Assembly: GCA_937868095.1 (NCBI GenBank)
Contig: CALMLO010000028.1
Location: 1-64,000, forward strand
DNA: 64,000 bases
Source: an uncultured Phycisphaerales bacterium
Lineage (GTDB): Bacteria; Planctomycetota; Phycisphaerae; Sedimentisphaerales; Anaerohalosphaeraceae
Reading direction: 5' to 3'
The position numbers and the translations under genes were made by a program. The number at the start of each line of letters is the position of its first letter. The stretch's first letter is position 1. A model generated the notes under the pieces. It saw only the letters and a program-made list of their open reading frames with translations, was not told the DNA's origin and did not search any database. Shown piece by piece: positions 52,138 through 60,603 of this stretch.

Positions 52138-53874
52138 ATGGAAATCAAAAAGGGCATAGCCGTTTCACCGGGTATAGCGATTGCCCGGGCGATGGTGATT
52201 GATTCGAAGGATTACCGGATTCCCCGCCGTTCGATTATGCCCTCGCAGCGTGCCCAGGAAATCAAACGGGTTCGGCAGGCCTTCGCCGAGGCCATTCGGG
52301 AGCTGGATCGGATTCAGTCGGCCAAGCGGATCGGGGAAAGTTCGATTCGGGATTTGTTTGCGGTGCACATGCGTTTTCTTCGGGATAAGCGTTTTTTAAA
52401 GCGGATTACCGATTACATTGATAAAGAGCTTGTGACGGCGGAATACGCCGTCTCGAAGATTCTTGGGGAGATTGCGGCTCATTTTGAGAAGGTGGACGAT
52501 GCCTATATCAGTGAGCGGGCGGCGGATATTTATGATATTGAGCGGCGTCTGCTTACCCATCTGCTGGGGAAGGTGACCGAAGAAGTCAAACATCTGCAGG
52601 AAGAGGTGGTGATTGTTGCCCATGACCTGTCTCCTACTCAGACGGCCAGTTTCAATAAAACATTTGTCAAGGGCTTTGCGACGGAGCGGGGAGGGCGGAC
52701 GAGCCATACGGCGATTATCGCCCGTTCGCTGGGGATTCCGGCGGTGGTGGCCCTGGAGGGGCTGATGAGCTGTGTGACGGCTCAAAGTCTGATTATCGTG
52801 GACGGCAATCGGGGGGTGGTGATTATCGATCCGGATGAGCCCACGCTGGAGGAATACCGCACCTATGCTCAGCAGTTTATCGAATTTGCACAGGAACTGG
52901 ACCGGTTTCGGGATGTTCCGGCGGTTACGCGGGACGGGGTGCCGATTACGCTGCTGGGCAATGTGGAGTTTCCGGATGAGGCGGAAGTGGTGCTTCAGAA
53001 AGGGGGCCAGGGAATCGGGCTGTATCGGACGGAGTTTTTGTATTTGTACGGCGGCAGTGAGCCGACAGAAGAGGACCACTATGAGGCGTATTCCCAGGTG
53101 GTTCGGGTGATGGCCGGCCGGCCGGTGGTAATCCGGACGATGGATTTGGGAGCGGATAAGCTGCCGCATCCGACTCGTCATCCTCACGAGCCCAATCCGG
53201 TGCTGGGGCTTCGGTCGATTCGGTACTGTCTGCAGAATCTGCCTTTGTTCAAGACGCAGCTGCGGGCGATTCTGCGGGCGTCGACGCTGGGGGATGTTCG
53301 CCTGATGTTTCCGCTGATAACGACGATGCAGGAGCTGCGGCAGGCGAAGATGATTCTTCGGGATGTGATGGAAGATTTGGATGAGTATGCGGTTCCGTAC
53401 AATGCGCAGATACCGGTGGGGATTATGATTGAGACGCCCAGTTCGGCGCTGATGGCTGTCTTGCTGGCGATGGAGAGCGACTTTTTCAGCATCGGCACCA
53501 ATGATTTGACACAATACACGCTGGCGGTGGACCGCGCCAATGAGTTTGTGTCCACGATGTTTTCTCCGGCGGAGCCGGCGGTGCTGCATTTGATTCGCAA
53601 TGTGGTTCATGATGCGGCCAAAGCCGGTATCGGGCTGAGTGTGTGCGGGGAGATGGCCTCTGACCCGGAGTTTGTGATGCTGCTGCTGGGAATGGGGATT
53701 CGGGAGCTGTCCATGGCGCCGCCGCTGATTCCGGAGATTAAGAAGATTGTTTGTTCGGTGACGATTGAGGAATGCAATCTTCTGGCCAGGAAGGTAGCAA
53801 CGATGGATTCGCAGCGTCAGATTAAGAATTTGCTGCGGGATGCAGCCAGTCGGATATTGCCGGTGGAGTACTGA
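52138..53874 (+). CDS. ptsI: Phosphoenolpyruvate-protein phosphotransferase (Enzyme I)
   Basis: The 578-residue protein phosphorylates HPr with phosphoenolpyruvate. The phospho-His is in TERGGRTSHTAIIARSLGIPAVV (read in two parts). The C-terminal barrel has GIGLYRTEFLYL, RTMDLGADKLPH, GIMIETPSSALMA, FFSIGTNDLTQYTLAVDR and the Cys in SVCGEMASDPEF. It lacks an N-terminal GAF domain, so by domain content it is EI rather than EI-Ntr. It lies in the hpf-ptsN-HPr-ptsI cluster. Confidence 0.94.
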   Translation: MEIKKGIAVSPGIAIARAMVIDSKDYRIPRRSIMPSQRAQEIKRVRQAFAEAIRELDRIQSAKRIGESSIRDLFAVHMRFLRDKRFLKRITDYIDKELVTAEYAVSKILGEIAAHFEKVDDAYISERAADIYDIERRLLTHLLGKVTEEVKHLQEEVVIVAHDLSPTQTASFNKTFVKGFATERGGRTSHTAIIARSLGIPAVVALEGLMSCVTAQSLIIVDGNRGVVIIDPDEPTLEEYRTYAQQFIEFAQELDRFRDVPAVTRDGVPITLLGNVEFPDEAEVVLQKGGQGIGLYRTEFLYLYGGSEPTEEDHYEAYSQVVRVMAGRPVVIRTMDLGADKLPHPTRHPHEPNPVLGLRSIRYCLQNLPLFKTQLRAILRASTLGDVRLMFPLITTMQELRQAKMILRDVMEDLDEYAVPYNAQIPVGIMIETPSSALMAVLLAMESDFFSIGTNDLTQYTLAVDRANEFVSTMFSPAEPAVLHLIRNVVHDAAKAGIGLSVCGEMASDPEFVMLLLGMGIRELSMAPPLIPEIKKIVCSVTIEECNLLARKVATMDSQRQIKNLLRDAASRILPVEY

Positions 53875-53890
53875 GCGGAAAGCGGCTGCG

Positions 53891-54541
53891 ATGGCGATGC
53901 GGATGCCCATGCTGATTGTGTTTTCGGTTCGAGGGGATTTGTGTTTTCTTTCCCATCGGGAAACGCTGACGATGTGGTCTCGGATTCTGGCCCGCAGCGG
54001 TCTGCCGGTCTGCTACAGCGGCGGGTTTAATCCGCATCCGCGGCTGTCGATTCCGCTTCCGCGTCCGGTTGGGGTGGAAAGCGATGAAGAAATTCTTTTG
54101 GTCCAGTTAGAAGGGGACTGTTCGGCGTCGGATGCGGAAGGGCTCGGCAGGATGCTGCCGGCGGGCTGTGCGGTTCAAAGGATTGAGCTGCCGGCGATGC
54201 CTGTCCGCAGGGTACCTGTGCGGGCGGATTATATTTTTGTAAGGGAGGAGGGACTGCCGGAGGATTTTTGGCTGGGGCGGCTGGAAGATTGCCGTCGGCA
54301 GCTTCAGTCAGCCGAGCCGATTGTGCAGCGCCGGCAGATACCCGGCAAGAGCGGCAAGGCGGTGGACTTGCGAGAGTATGCAGAGGAGGTGAGCGGAGAT
54401 TCGGAGCGGATTCGGCTGCGTTGCCGGATTACACCGACAGGAACCCTTCGTCCGGAGGAGATGCTGGCGTGGCTGGGAATCGGACGGATGGAGCTGGCCG
54501 GACCTCCACAAAGGACCCAAGTGGTCTGGACCCATAACTAA
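53891..54541 (+). CDS. DUF2344 (TIGR03936 radical SAM-linked) protein
   Basis: The 216-residue protein begins around MAMRMPMLIVFSVRGDLCFLSHRETLTMW; the exact start (53891, 53897 or 53909) is uncertain. LARSGLPVCYSGGFNPHPRLSIPLPRPVGVES (read in two parts) is the DUF2344 hallmark. The domain is usually fused to, or next to, a B12-dependent-type radical SAM protein (TIGR03960), then RNase E/G. Here RNase E/G follows, but no radical SAM gene is present. It starts 16 bases after the ptsI stop. Confidence 0.83.
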   Translation: MAMRMPMLIVFSVRGDLCFLSHRETLTMWSRILARSGLPVCYSGGFNPHPRLSIPLPRPVGVESDEEILLVQLEGDCSASDAEGLGRMLPAGCAVQRIELPAMPVRRVPVRADYIFVREEGLPEDFWLGRLEDCRRQLQSAEPIVQRRQIPGKSGKAVDLREYAEEVSGDSERIRLRCRITPTGTLRPEEMLAWLGIGRMELAGPPQRTQVVWTHN

Positions 54542-54559
54542 ACAGTGAGGTTTTAAACG

Positions 54560-56083
54560 ATGGCACGTGAGATGCTGATAAATGTATCGGAGGGGGAAGA
54601 ATGCCGTGTGGCAGTGGTGGATAATGGAGTGCTGGAGGAACTCTATGTCGAGCGGGCGAATGTGACCAGCACGGTAGGGAATATTTACAAGGGACGTGTG
54701 GTGAATATTGAGGCGGGGATTCAGGCGGCTTTTATTGATTTCGGGCAGCCCAAGAGCGGATTTCTTCATATCAGTGATCTGCATCCGCGGTATTTCCCGG
54801 AAGGTGAGGATCAGGAAGAGAAAATCGGACGGCGAAAGTCGGTGACGCAGCGGCCGCTGATTCAGAAATGCCTGAAGAAAGGAATGGAAATTATTGTTCA
54901 GGTGATCAAGGAAGGAATTAATACGAAAGGGCCGACGCTCAGTACGTACATTTCGCTGCCTGGACGGTATGCGGTGCTGATGCCGTGGATGAATGAGGTG
55001 GGCATATCGCAGAAGATTGAAGACGAAGCGGAACGGAAACGGCTGCGGGAATGGGTTTCGGATTTGAAGATTCCCAAGCAGGCGGGGCTGATTATCCGGA
55101 CGGCGGCTCAGATGGCGACCAAGCGGGAGCTGCGGAATGATGTATCGTATCTGTCCCGGCTGTGGAGTGCGATTCTCAAGCGGAGCGAAACGGAAAAGGC
55201 GCCGGCGGTGATTTATCAGGAATCGGACCTGGTGATTCGCACGATGCGGGATATTTTTGACAGCGGCATCAGCAAGATTCACTGCGACAGCGAGGTCATT
55301 GCCAAGCGCATCAAGGATTTTCTGTCGATTGTTCAGCCGCGTTTCTGCAGTCGGGTGGTGTGTTATGACGGGAAAGTTCCGCTGTTCAGCCGGTTCCGAA
55401 TTGAACAGGAGATTGAAAAGATTCAGTCGCCGTATGTGCCGCTGAAAAGCGGCGGCTCGCTGGTGATTGAACAGACGGAAGCGCTGGTGGCGATTGATGT
55501 CAACAGCGGAAAATACCGCAAGCAGGATAATGCCGAGCAGACGGCGCTGAAGATTAATCTGGAAGCGGCTCAGGAAATCGTCCGGCAGCTGAAGCTGCGC
55601 GATATGGGGGGGCTGATTGTCTGCGATTTTATTGATATGCGGGACAGCAAGAACCGCCGGGAGGTGGAGCGGGTATTTCGGGAGGCACTCAAGGGCGACC
55701 GTGCCCGCACGCGGGCGCTGAAGATGAGTCAGTTCGGCCTGATTGAGCTGACGCGGCAGCGGATTCGTCCGTCGCTTCAGTTGAGCACGTATCAAAAATG
55801 CCCGTACTGTCAGGGGCGCGGCATGATTAAGAGTTATGAGTCGCAGGCGATTGAACTGGTTCGGCTTCTGCAGACGGCGGCGTCTCGAAAAGAGATTCAG
55901 AAGATTGAGCTGCGGGTGCCGCCGGAGGTGGCCGATTTTCTGCAAAACCAGAAACGGGCTTTGCTGGTTCGGATGGAAACGGAATACGAAAAAGGAATTG
56001 CTGTCCATGCGGACTGGAAGCTGGACGGGCAAAGTCCGAAGATGATTTGCTATGATGCCCGCGGCAATGAGGTGAAGGTGTGA
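54560..56083 (+). CDS. rng: Ribonuclease E/G family
   Basis: The 507-residue protein is an RNase G-like endoribonuclease. Residues about 35-125 form the S1 domain (GNIYKGRVVNIEAGIQAAFIDFG, KSGFLHISD). The DNase I-like catalytic domain has VAIDVNSGKY and VCDFIDMRD with the metal-binding aspartates, and the Zn-link is CPYCQGRG. It lacks the long C-terminal degradosome scaffold of RNase E. It follows the DUF2344 gene by 18 bases and its stop overlaps the kdsD start (GTGA). Confidence 0.92.
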   Translation: MAREMLINVSEGEECRVAVVDNGVLEELYVERANVTSTVGNIYKGRVVNIEAGIQAAFIDFGQPKSGFLHISDLHPRYFPEGEDQEEKIGRRKSVTQRPLIQKCLKKGMEIIVQVIKEGINTKGPTLSTYISLPGRYAVLMPWMNEVGISQKIEDEAERKRLREWVSDLKIPKQAGLIIRTAAQMATKRELRNDVSYLSRLWSAILKRSETEKAPAVIYQESDLVIRTMRDIFDSGISKIHCDSEVIAKRIKDFLSIVQPRFCSRVVCYDGKVPLFSRFRIEQEIEKIQSPYVPLKSGGSLVIEQTEALVAIDVNSGKYRKQDNAEQTALKINLEAAQEIVRQLKLRDMGGLIVCDFIDMRDSKNRREVERVFREALKGDRARTRALKMSQFGLIELTRQRIRPSLQLSTYQKCPYCQGRGMIKSYESQAIELVRLLQTAASRKEIQKIELRVPPEVADFLQNQKRALLVRMETEYEKGIAVHADWKLDGQSPKMICYDARGNEVKV

Positions 56084-57117
56084 AGCAGTCCCAGGCGAAA
56101 GCATCGGAAGCGGCTTTCCCGCAAAAGGACGATTCGGTTCAGCCGGATTTGGCCTTTGCCAGGCGTGTGATTGAGGCGGAGTCGGCAGGTGTTGCCGGGC
56201 TGGCGGGGCTGGTTGAATCGGCTGTCTTTGCGGAGGCGGCCAGGCGGATTTATGCCTGCCGCGGCTCGGTGATTGTTACAGGGGTTGGCAAGGCCGGCCA
56301 GATCGGGCAGAAAATCAGCGGCACGCTGGCTTCGACGGGCACGCCCAGCCATTTTCTGCATCCGACGGAGGCGCTCCATGGAGACCTGGGGCGTGTCGGG
56401 AACAAGGATTTGGTGCTGGCGCTGAGTCACAGCGGCCGCAGTGATGAACTTTTGCGGCTGATTGAGCCGCTCAAGCAGCGGGAGATTCCGCTGCTGAGTA
56501 TTGTCGGAGATGCTCAGTCGCAACTGGCGCGCCATAGCGATTTGGTGCTGTGTATGGGGATGCAGGAAGAGGCCTGTCCGCATGGGCTGGCGCCCAGCGT
56601 ATCCACCACATGCATGCTGGCGCTGGGCGATGCGCTGGCTCTGACAGTGATGAAGATGCGGCGGTTTACCATCGAAGATTATGCGCGATTTCATCCAGGC
56701 GGGGCGCTGGGGGCACGGCTGATTACCGTGGGCCAGTCGATGTGGTTCAAGCGAGGAGAGACGCTGCCGGTGGCGATGGAGAATGAGACAGTGGAGGAGA
56801 TGCTTCAGAAGACGGCTTCGCTGAAACGCCGGGGCGCTGTGATGATTGTTGATGAGTTTGGAAAGTTGAGGGGGATTATTACGGACGGCGACCTTCGCCG
56901 CGCGATAACGCGGTTCGGGGCAGAGGCGTTTGGGCGGAAAACAGCGGAGCTGATGACCTCGCCGTGCAAGCGGGTGACGGAAGAAACGCTGGCGGCGGAG
57001 GCGATGGCGATTTTCCATAAATACCGAATTGATGAACTGCCGGTTGTCGATGCCCAGGAGCGGCCGGTAGGGCTGATTGATGTTCAGGATATTGTAAGTC
57101 TGAAGATTGTTCAATAG
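56080..57117 (+). CDS. kdsD: Arabinose-5-phosphate isomerase KdsD
   Basis: KdsD converts ribulose-5-phosphate to arabinose-5-phosphate, the first step of Kdo synthesis. The 345-residue protein, with GTG start, has a SIS domain (VIVTGVGKAGQIGQKISGTLASTGTPS, FLHPTEALHGDLG, LALSHSGRSDEL; each in parts) and two CBS domains in the last 130 residues (AVMIVDEFGKLRGIITDGDLRRAI; FHKYRIDELPVVDAQERPVG). It lies 8 bases before kdsC. Confidence 0.93.
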   Translation: MKQSQAKASEAAFPQKDDSVQPDLAFARRVIEAESAGVAGLAGLVESAVFAEAARRIYACRGSVIVTGVGKAGQIGQKISGTLASTGTPSHFLHPTEALHGDLGRVGNKDLVLALSHSGRSDELLRLIEPLKQREIPLLSIVGDAQSQLARHSDLVLCMGMQEEACPHGLAPSVSTTCMLALGDALALTVMKMRRFTIEDYARFHPGGALGARLITVGQSMWFKRGETLPVAMENETVEEMLQKTASLKRRGAVMIVDEFGKLRGIITDGDLRRAITRFGAEAFGRKTAELMTSPCKRVTEETLAAEAMAIFHKYRIDELPVVDAQERPVGLIDVQDIVSLKIVQ

Positions 57118-57125
57118 GATAGCCG

Positions 57126-57653
57126 ATGGCAGCCAAATCACGCATCAACCTGAAAAAGATTCGTCTGCTGCTGCTGGACGTGGACGGGGTTCTGACGGAC
57201 GGCAGTCTGCAGATTTACGCAGACGGCTCGGAGAGCAAGGTGTTTAATGTCTATGACGGGCACCGGATTCGGATGTGGCAGCGGGCGGGGCTGATGTGCG
57301 GGCTGCTGAGCGGACGGCAGTCGGAGGTGACGCAGCGAAGGGCGGAGCAGCTGGAGATTTCGCTGGTTTTGCAGGACTGCAAGGAAAAACTGCCTGCGTT
57401 TGAGCGGCTGCTGGCTGAAATTAAACTGGAGCCGGACGAAGTGGCTTATGTGGGGGATGATTTGATGGATTTGCCGATTTTACGTCGGGTGGGGTTTGCG
57501 GTGGCGGTGGCCAATGCCCCTCAAGAAGTTCGACGCTATGCGGATTATGTAACAGTGCGGGATGGGGGAAAGGGGGCCGTGGCCGAAGTGATTGAATATT
57601 TGCTGCAAATCACCGGCCGCTGGGAAGAACTTCTGCAGCGGTATCAGGTTTAG
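57126..57653 (+). CDS. kdsC: 3-deoxy-D-manno-octulosonate-8-phosphate phosphatase KdsC
   Basis: The 175-residue HAD phosphatase has the nucleophile motif LLLLDVDGVLTDGSLQI, the GLLSGRQSEVTQRRAEQL block and the metal-binding YVGDDLMDLPILRRVGFAVAVANA (in parts), all typical of KdsC. It makes Kdo from Kdo-8-phosphate. It is translated right after kdsD and 2 bases before the large LptC/OstA-like gene, as in the classic kdsD-kdsC-lptC order. Confidence 0.94.
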   Translation: MAAKSRINLKKIRLLLLDVDGVLTDGSLQIYADGSESKVFNVYDGHRIRMWQRAGLMCGLLSGRQSEVTQRRAEQLEISLVLQDCKEKLPAFERLLAEIKLEPDEVAYVGDDLMDLPILRRVGFAVAVANAPQEVRRYADYVTVRDGGKGAVAEVIEYLLQITGRWEELLQRYQV

Positions 57654-57655
57654 TC

Positions 57656-60526
57656 ATGTCCAGACAAGCCGCATGGAGACGATTGAAGCTGGCCTTGGCA
57701 GGGCTTGCCGGGGCTGGTCTTGTATTTGGATTGTTTTGCTGGCTGAGTCCTTCTGTGCCGATTTTGAGCAATTCGACTCAACCCCCCTCTGTGCCTGCTG
57801 TACCGGAGCGTTCCGGTGGCGGCGGCTCTATCGCGGGTACGGAGGTTGAACTGGTCGAAAACAGCCGTTGGGTGCGGCGGGACCCGCAAACCAAGCGAGT
57901 GATTGAAATCGGCGGCTTCGGTAAATTGCTTACGCCGCCGGCGGGCAGCGTTTACTGGCTGGTGGAGTCGCCGTATCTGATTCGCTATGAAGACCGTTTT
58001 GTCTGTCGGGTTGATGCCCGCCGGGGGCGGTTTCAGATGGATGCCGACGGGCAGGTGCCTTCGAGTGTGGAGCTCAGCGAGGAGGTGATTCTTCAGATAG
58101 GCCGTCCGGAGGCAAAAGAAGAGGACAAGACGACGCGGATTTATCTGGAGAATCTGACGTACATCAGCGAACGGTCTGAATTTTTTACGGAGGGTCCGGT
58201 GCGTGTGGAGTCTCCTGAGGCCCAGCTGAAAGGCAAGGGGTTGACGCTGATTTATAATCCGCAATTGAGCCGGATGGAGTATCTGGAGGTGCGGGACCTG
58301 GAGTATCTTCTGGTGAAGAATGCTGCCGGGCTTGGGGCTGAGCGAATGGCGAAGGACTCTTTGGGAGAGGGCGGGTCGGGGGTGGAAACTGTCCAATCGG
58401 ATTCTTCCTCGCCGCAGAAAGAGGTCTTGCCGACTTCGGAGGAGCCGGAATCTAAGGAGCCGCTTTATTATCAGTGCACTCTTCGGGATAATGTTATGAT
58501 TCAATACGGCCGGCGGCTGGTGGTGGCCGGGGCCGACCAGGTTCTTATCCGTCAGATTCTATGGCGGGACAATTCGAAAGAGCAGCCGTCTGATTCATCG
58601 GAGCCGTCGGAGTCGAGTGACGCTGCCGCCGCAGAGCCGCCGTCTTTTCCCAAGCGCGAAAGTTTTCTCAAGCAGGCCGAGAAACCGGAAGCCGGAATCA
58701 GCCAGCCCGGCGACAATGAAGTTCTGATTACCTGTAAAGGGGGAGTTGTTGTTCAGGCCGCACCGGAGGCCGATGCGGAGGATGCACTTGTTCCTGCGGT
58801 AGAGATGAAGGGGCGGCTTCAGATTGAGCGGGTGGCGGAGGATTCGAAGACCCGCCTGCCTTTGGCGGTTTGTTCGGCGCTGCGGTATGCGCCGACGGAG
58901 GATGTGCTGGAACTGTATGCTGATTCGGCGGCCAATCCGATTTGGCTTTATCTGGACCCGGCGGGCAGCCGGATTCGCACGGCAGGAAATGTTTTCTGGG
59001 ATCGCAGAACCAATCTGGCTCGAGTGGACGGGCCCGGAAAGGTTTTTCTCCAGCGAGATTTACCGCAGAACGGGGACGAGCGGACGGAGGTTCTGTTTGC
59101 AGGGCCGATGGATTTGGAATTTGCTCAGCTTCCTTCGGATTCGCAACTGTCGCTGAAGACGGTGAATTTGTCCGGCGGGGTGGAGGCCGTTTTGGAAAAG
59201 GAGGGCATTCACAGCCGTGCACGGGAGGCGCTGTTTGCGTTTCAGCCGCTTACGAACAAACTCCAGCGGCTTGATATGAACGGCGACGTCAAGTTTGAGA
59301 CTGCTTCAGACGGACAGGCCGCTCAGGTGGAGGCGGAGAAGACAAGATTTTATTTTGATTCGGCCGGAGAAGTAAAAACGGCCAATCTGGCCGGCGGGGT
59401 TCGTATGGTATCGGCGGAGCAGACGGTGGAGGCGGATGCGGCGGATATTCAGTTTGAGAAAAGCAAAGAAGGGCGCCTTGTGCCTGCGCAGGTGCATCTG
59501 GAAGGCAAGTCGCAGATTCAAAGTGCGGCTGATGGGCATCTGCCTCCGGCGCGGTTTGAGGCCCTTCGGATTGATTATGATTTTCTAAATGGAAAAGCGG
59601 TTGCCGTCGGGCCGGTCTTTTTTTCGTTTTATACAACGCCGGATTTGTCGAGCCGGCTGGTTTCGGAACCGATTCCGGTCGAAGTGACCGCCGAGGAGGC
59701 GGCGGAGTTTCTTACGGACGGGCGGGGAACGATAGAGCAGGTGGTCTTTCGGGGAAATGTGACGGCGCAATGGAAGGCCCAAACGGAGCGGGAACAGCTG
59801 ATTCGCCGGTTTTTCGGGGAGCGGCTGGTGGTAGATTTGGACAGTGATTCGGGGAGCGGCCAGCGGATTCGACGGGTTTCGATGCAGGATCGGCAGGTTT
59901 TCTTTGAATCGCTGCATTTTGTGGATCGCAAAAAGGCAGACCATCTGCGGCTGACCTGTCGGCAGTTTGATTATTGGGGGGATGAAAACAAACTGGTTGC
60001 CGAGGGGCCGGGACGGATGGAACTGAATAACCAGCAGACGCCGCCGGCGGCAGAGTCGCAGGCCGAGCCGTTCAGTTTTCGCAAGCCCTGTTTTGCTTAT
60101 ATGGAAGGATTCGATCGGCTCATCTGGCATTTGTCGAAGAATGAGATAGTCGGTGAGGGCACGGAGGGCATTTACCTGAATTACTGGCCTATTGAAAAAG
60201 GGCAGCTGGCTGATCAACTGATTGTTCAGTGTGTTCGTGTGTGGGCGGGGTTTGGCGGCGGCGATGGCGGCCGCAGCGAGCTGAAATTTTTACGGGCTGA
60301 CGGCGGAGTGGAATATCGCGAACAAAAGCAGGGCGGGCGGTATCTTCAGGGAGATACGCTTACCTATGAGAAGGAGGGCGGATGGGTCGTGATTGAAGGC
60401 AGCCCGGAACGTCCCTGCAAGGCGGATGGGGTAAATGTACAAATGATTCAGTATCATCCGCAAACCGGCCAACTGAAGACCAAACTCAGTCCGTCGCCGT
60501 CGAGTCTGCCGCTTCAGGGCGGCTGA
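57656..60526 (+). CDS. Very large LptC/OstA-like envelope protein
   Basis: The 956-residue protein has one N-terminal membrane helix (about 10-33) and then a long extracytoplasmic chain. Residues about 60-200 fit the LptC jelly-roll style. Later segments repeat an OstA-like pattern, for example ALFAFQPLTNKLQRLDMNGDV and KTANLAGGVRMVSAEQTVEA, and EGPGRMELNN. Ser/Pro-rich linkers (near 240-265 and 310-345) divide it. LptC is usually about 190 residues, so here LptC and LptA-like bridges may be joined in one protein. The position after kdsC supports an LPS export role. Confidence 0.72.
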   Translation: MSRQAAWRRLKLALAGLAGAGLVFGLFCWLSPSVPILSNSTQPPSVPAVPERSGGGGSIAGTEVELVENSRWVRRDPQTKRVIEIGGFGKLLTPPAGSVYWLVESPYLIRYEDRFVCRVDARRGRFQMDADGQVPSSVELSEEVILQIGRPEAKEEDKTTRIYLENLTYISERSEFFTEGPVRVESPEAQLKGKGLTLIYNPQLSRMEYLEVRDLEYLLVKNAAGLGAERMAKDSLGEGGSGVETVQSDSSSPQKEVLPTSEEPESKEPLYYQCTLRDNVMIQYGRRLVVAGADQVLIRQILWRDNSKEQPSDSSEPSESSDAAAAEPPSFPKRESFLKQAEKPEAGISQPGDNEVLITCKGGVVVQAAPEADAEDALVPAVEMKGRLQIERVAEDSKTRLPLAVCSALRYAPTEDVLELYADSAANPIWLYLDPAGSRIRTAGNVFWDRRTNLARVDGPGKVFLQRDLPQNGDERTEVLFAGPMDLEFAQLPSDSQLSLKTVNLSGGVEAVLEKEGIHSRAREALFAFQPLTNKLQRLDMNGDVKFETASDGQAAQVEAEKTRFYFDSAGEVKTANLAGGVRMVSAEQTVEADAADIQFEKSKEGRLVPAQVHLEGKSQIQSAADGHLPPARFEALRIDYDFLNGKAVAVGPVFFSFYTTPDLSSRLVSEPIPVEVTAEEAAEFLTDGRGTIEQVVFRGNVTAQWKAQTEREQLIRRFFGERLVVDLDSDSGSGQRIRRVSMQDRQVFFESLHFVDRKKADHLRLTCRQFDYWGDENKLVAEGPGRMELNNQQTPPAAESQAEPFSFRKPCFAYMEGFDRLIWHLSKNEIVGEGTEGIYLNYWPIEKGQLADQLIVQCVRVWAGFGGGDGGRSELKFLRADGGVEYREQKQGGRYLQGDTLTYEKEGGWVVIEGSPERPCKADGVNVQMIQYHPQTGQLKTKLSPSPSSLPLQGG

Positions 60527-60533
60527 TCATAAA

Positions 60534-60561
60534 AAAGCCCGCCGGGGTTTCGACGGGCTTT
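60534..60561 (-). terminator. Rho-independent terminator between convergent genes
   Basis: AAAGCCCG (60534-60541) and CGGGCTTT (60554-60561) form an 8-bp perfect stem with a 12-base loop. On the minus strand it is followed by six T, so it should end the EF-G-like transcript. It may also help end the plus-strand LptC/OstA-like gene, though the T-tract there is short. Confidence 0.75.
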
Positions 60562-60603
60562 GTAGAGTTCCTCTGTTTTGCCGCAGGGTATCCAGCCGGC
60601 GGC

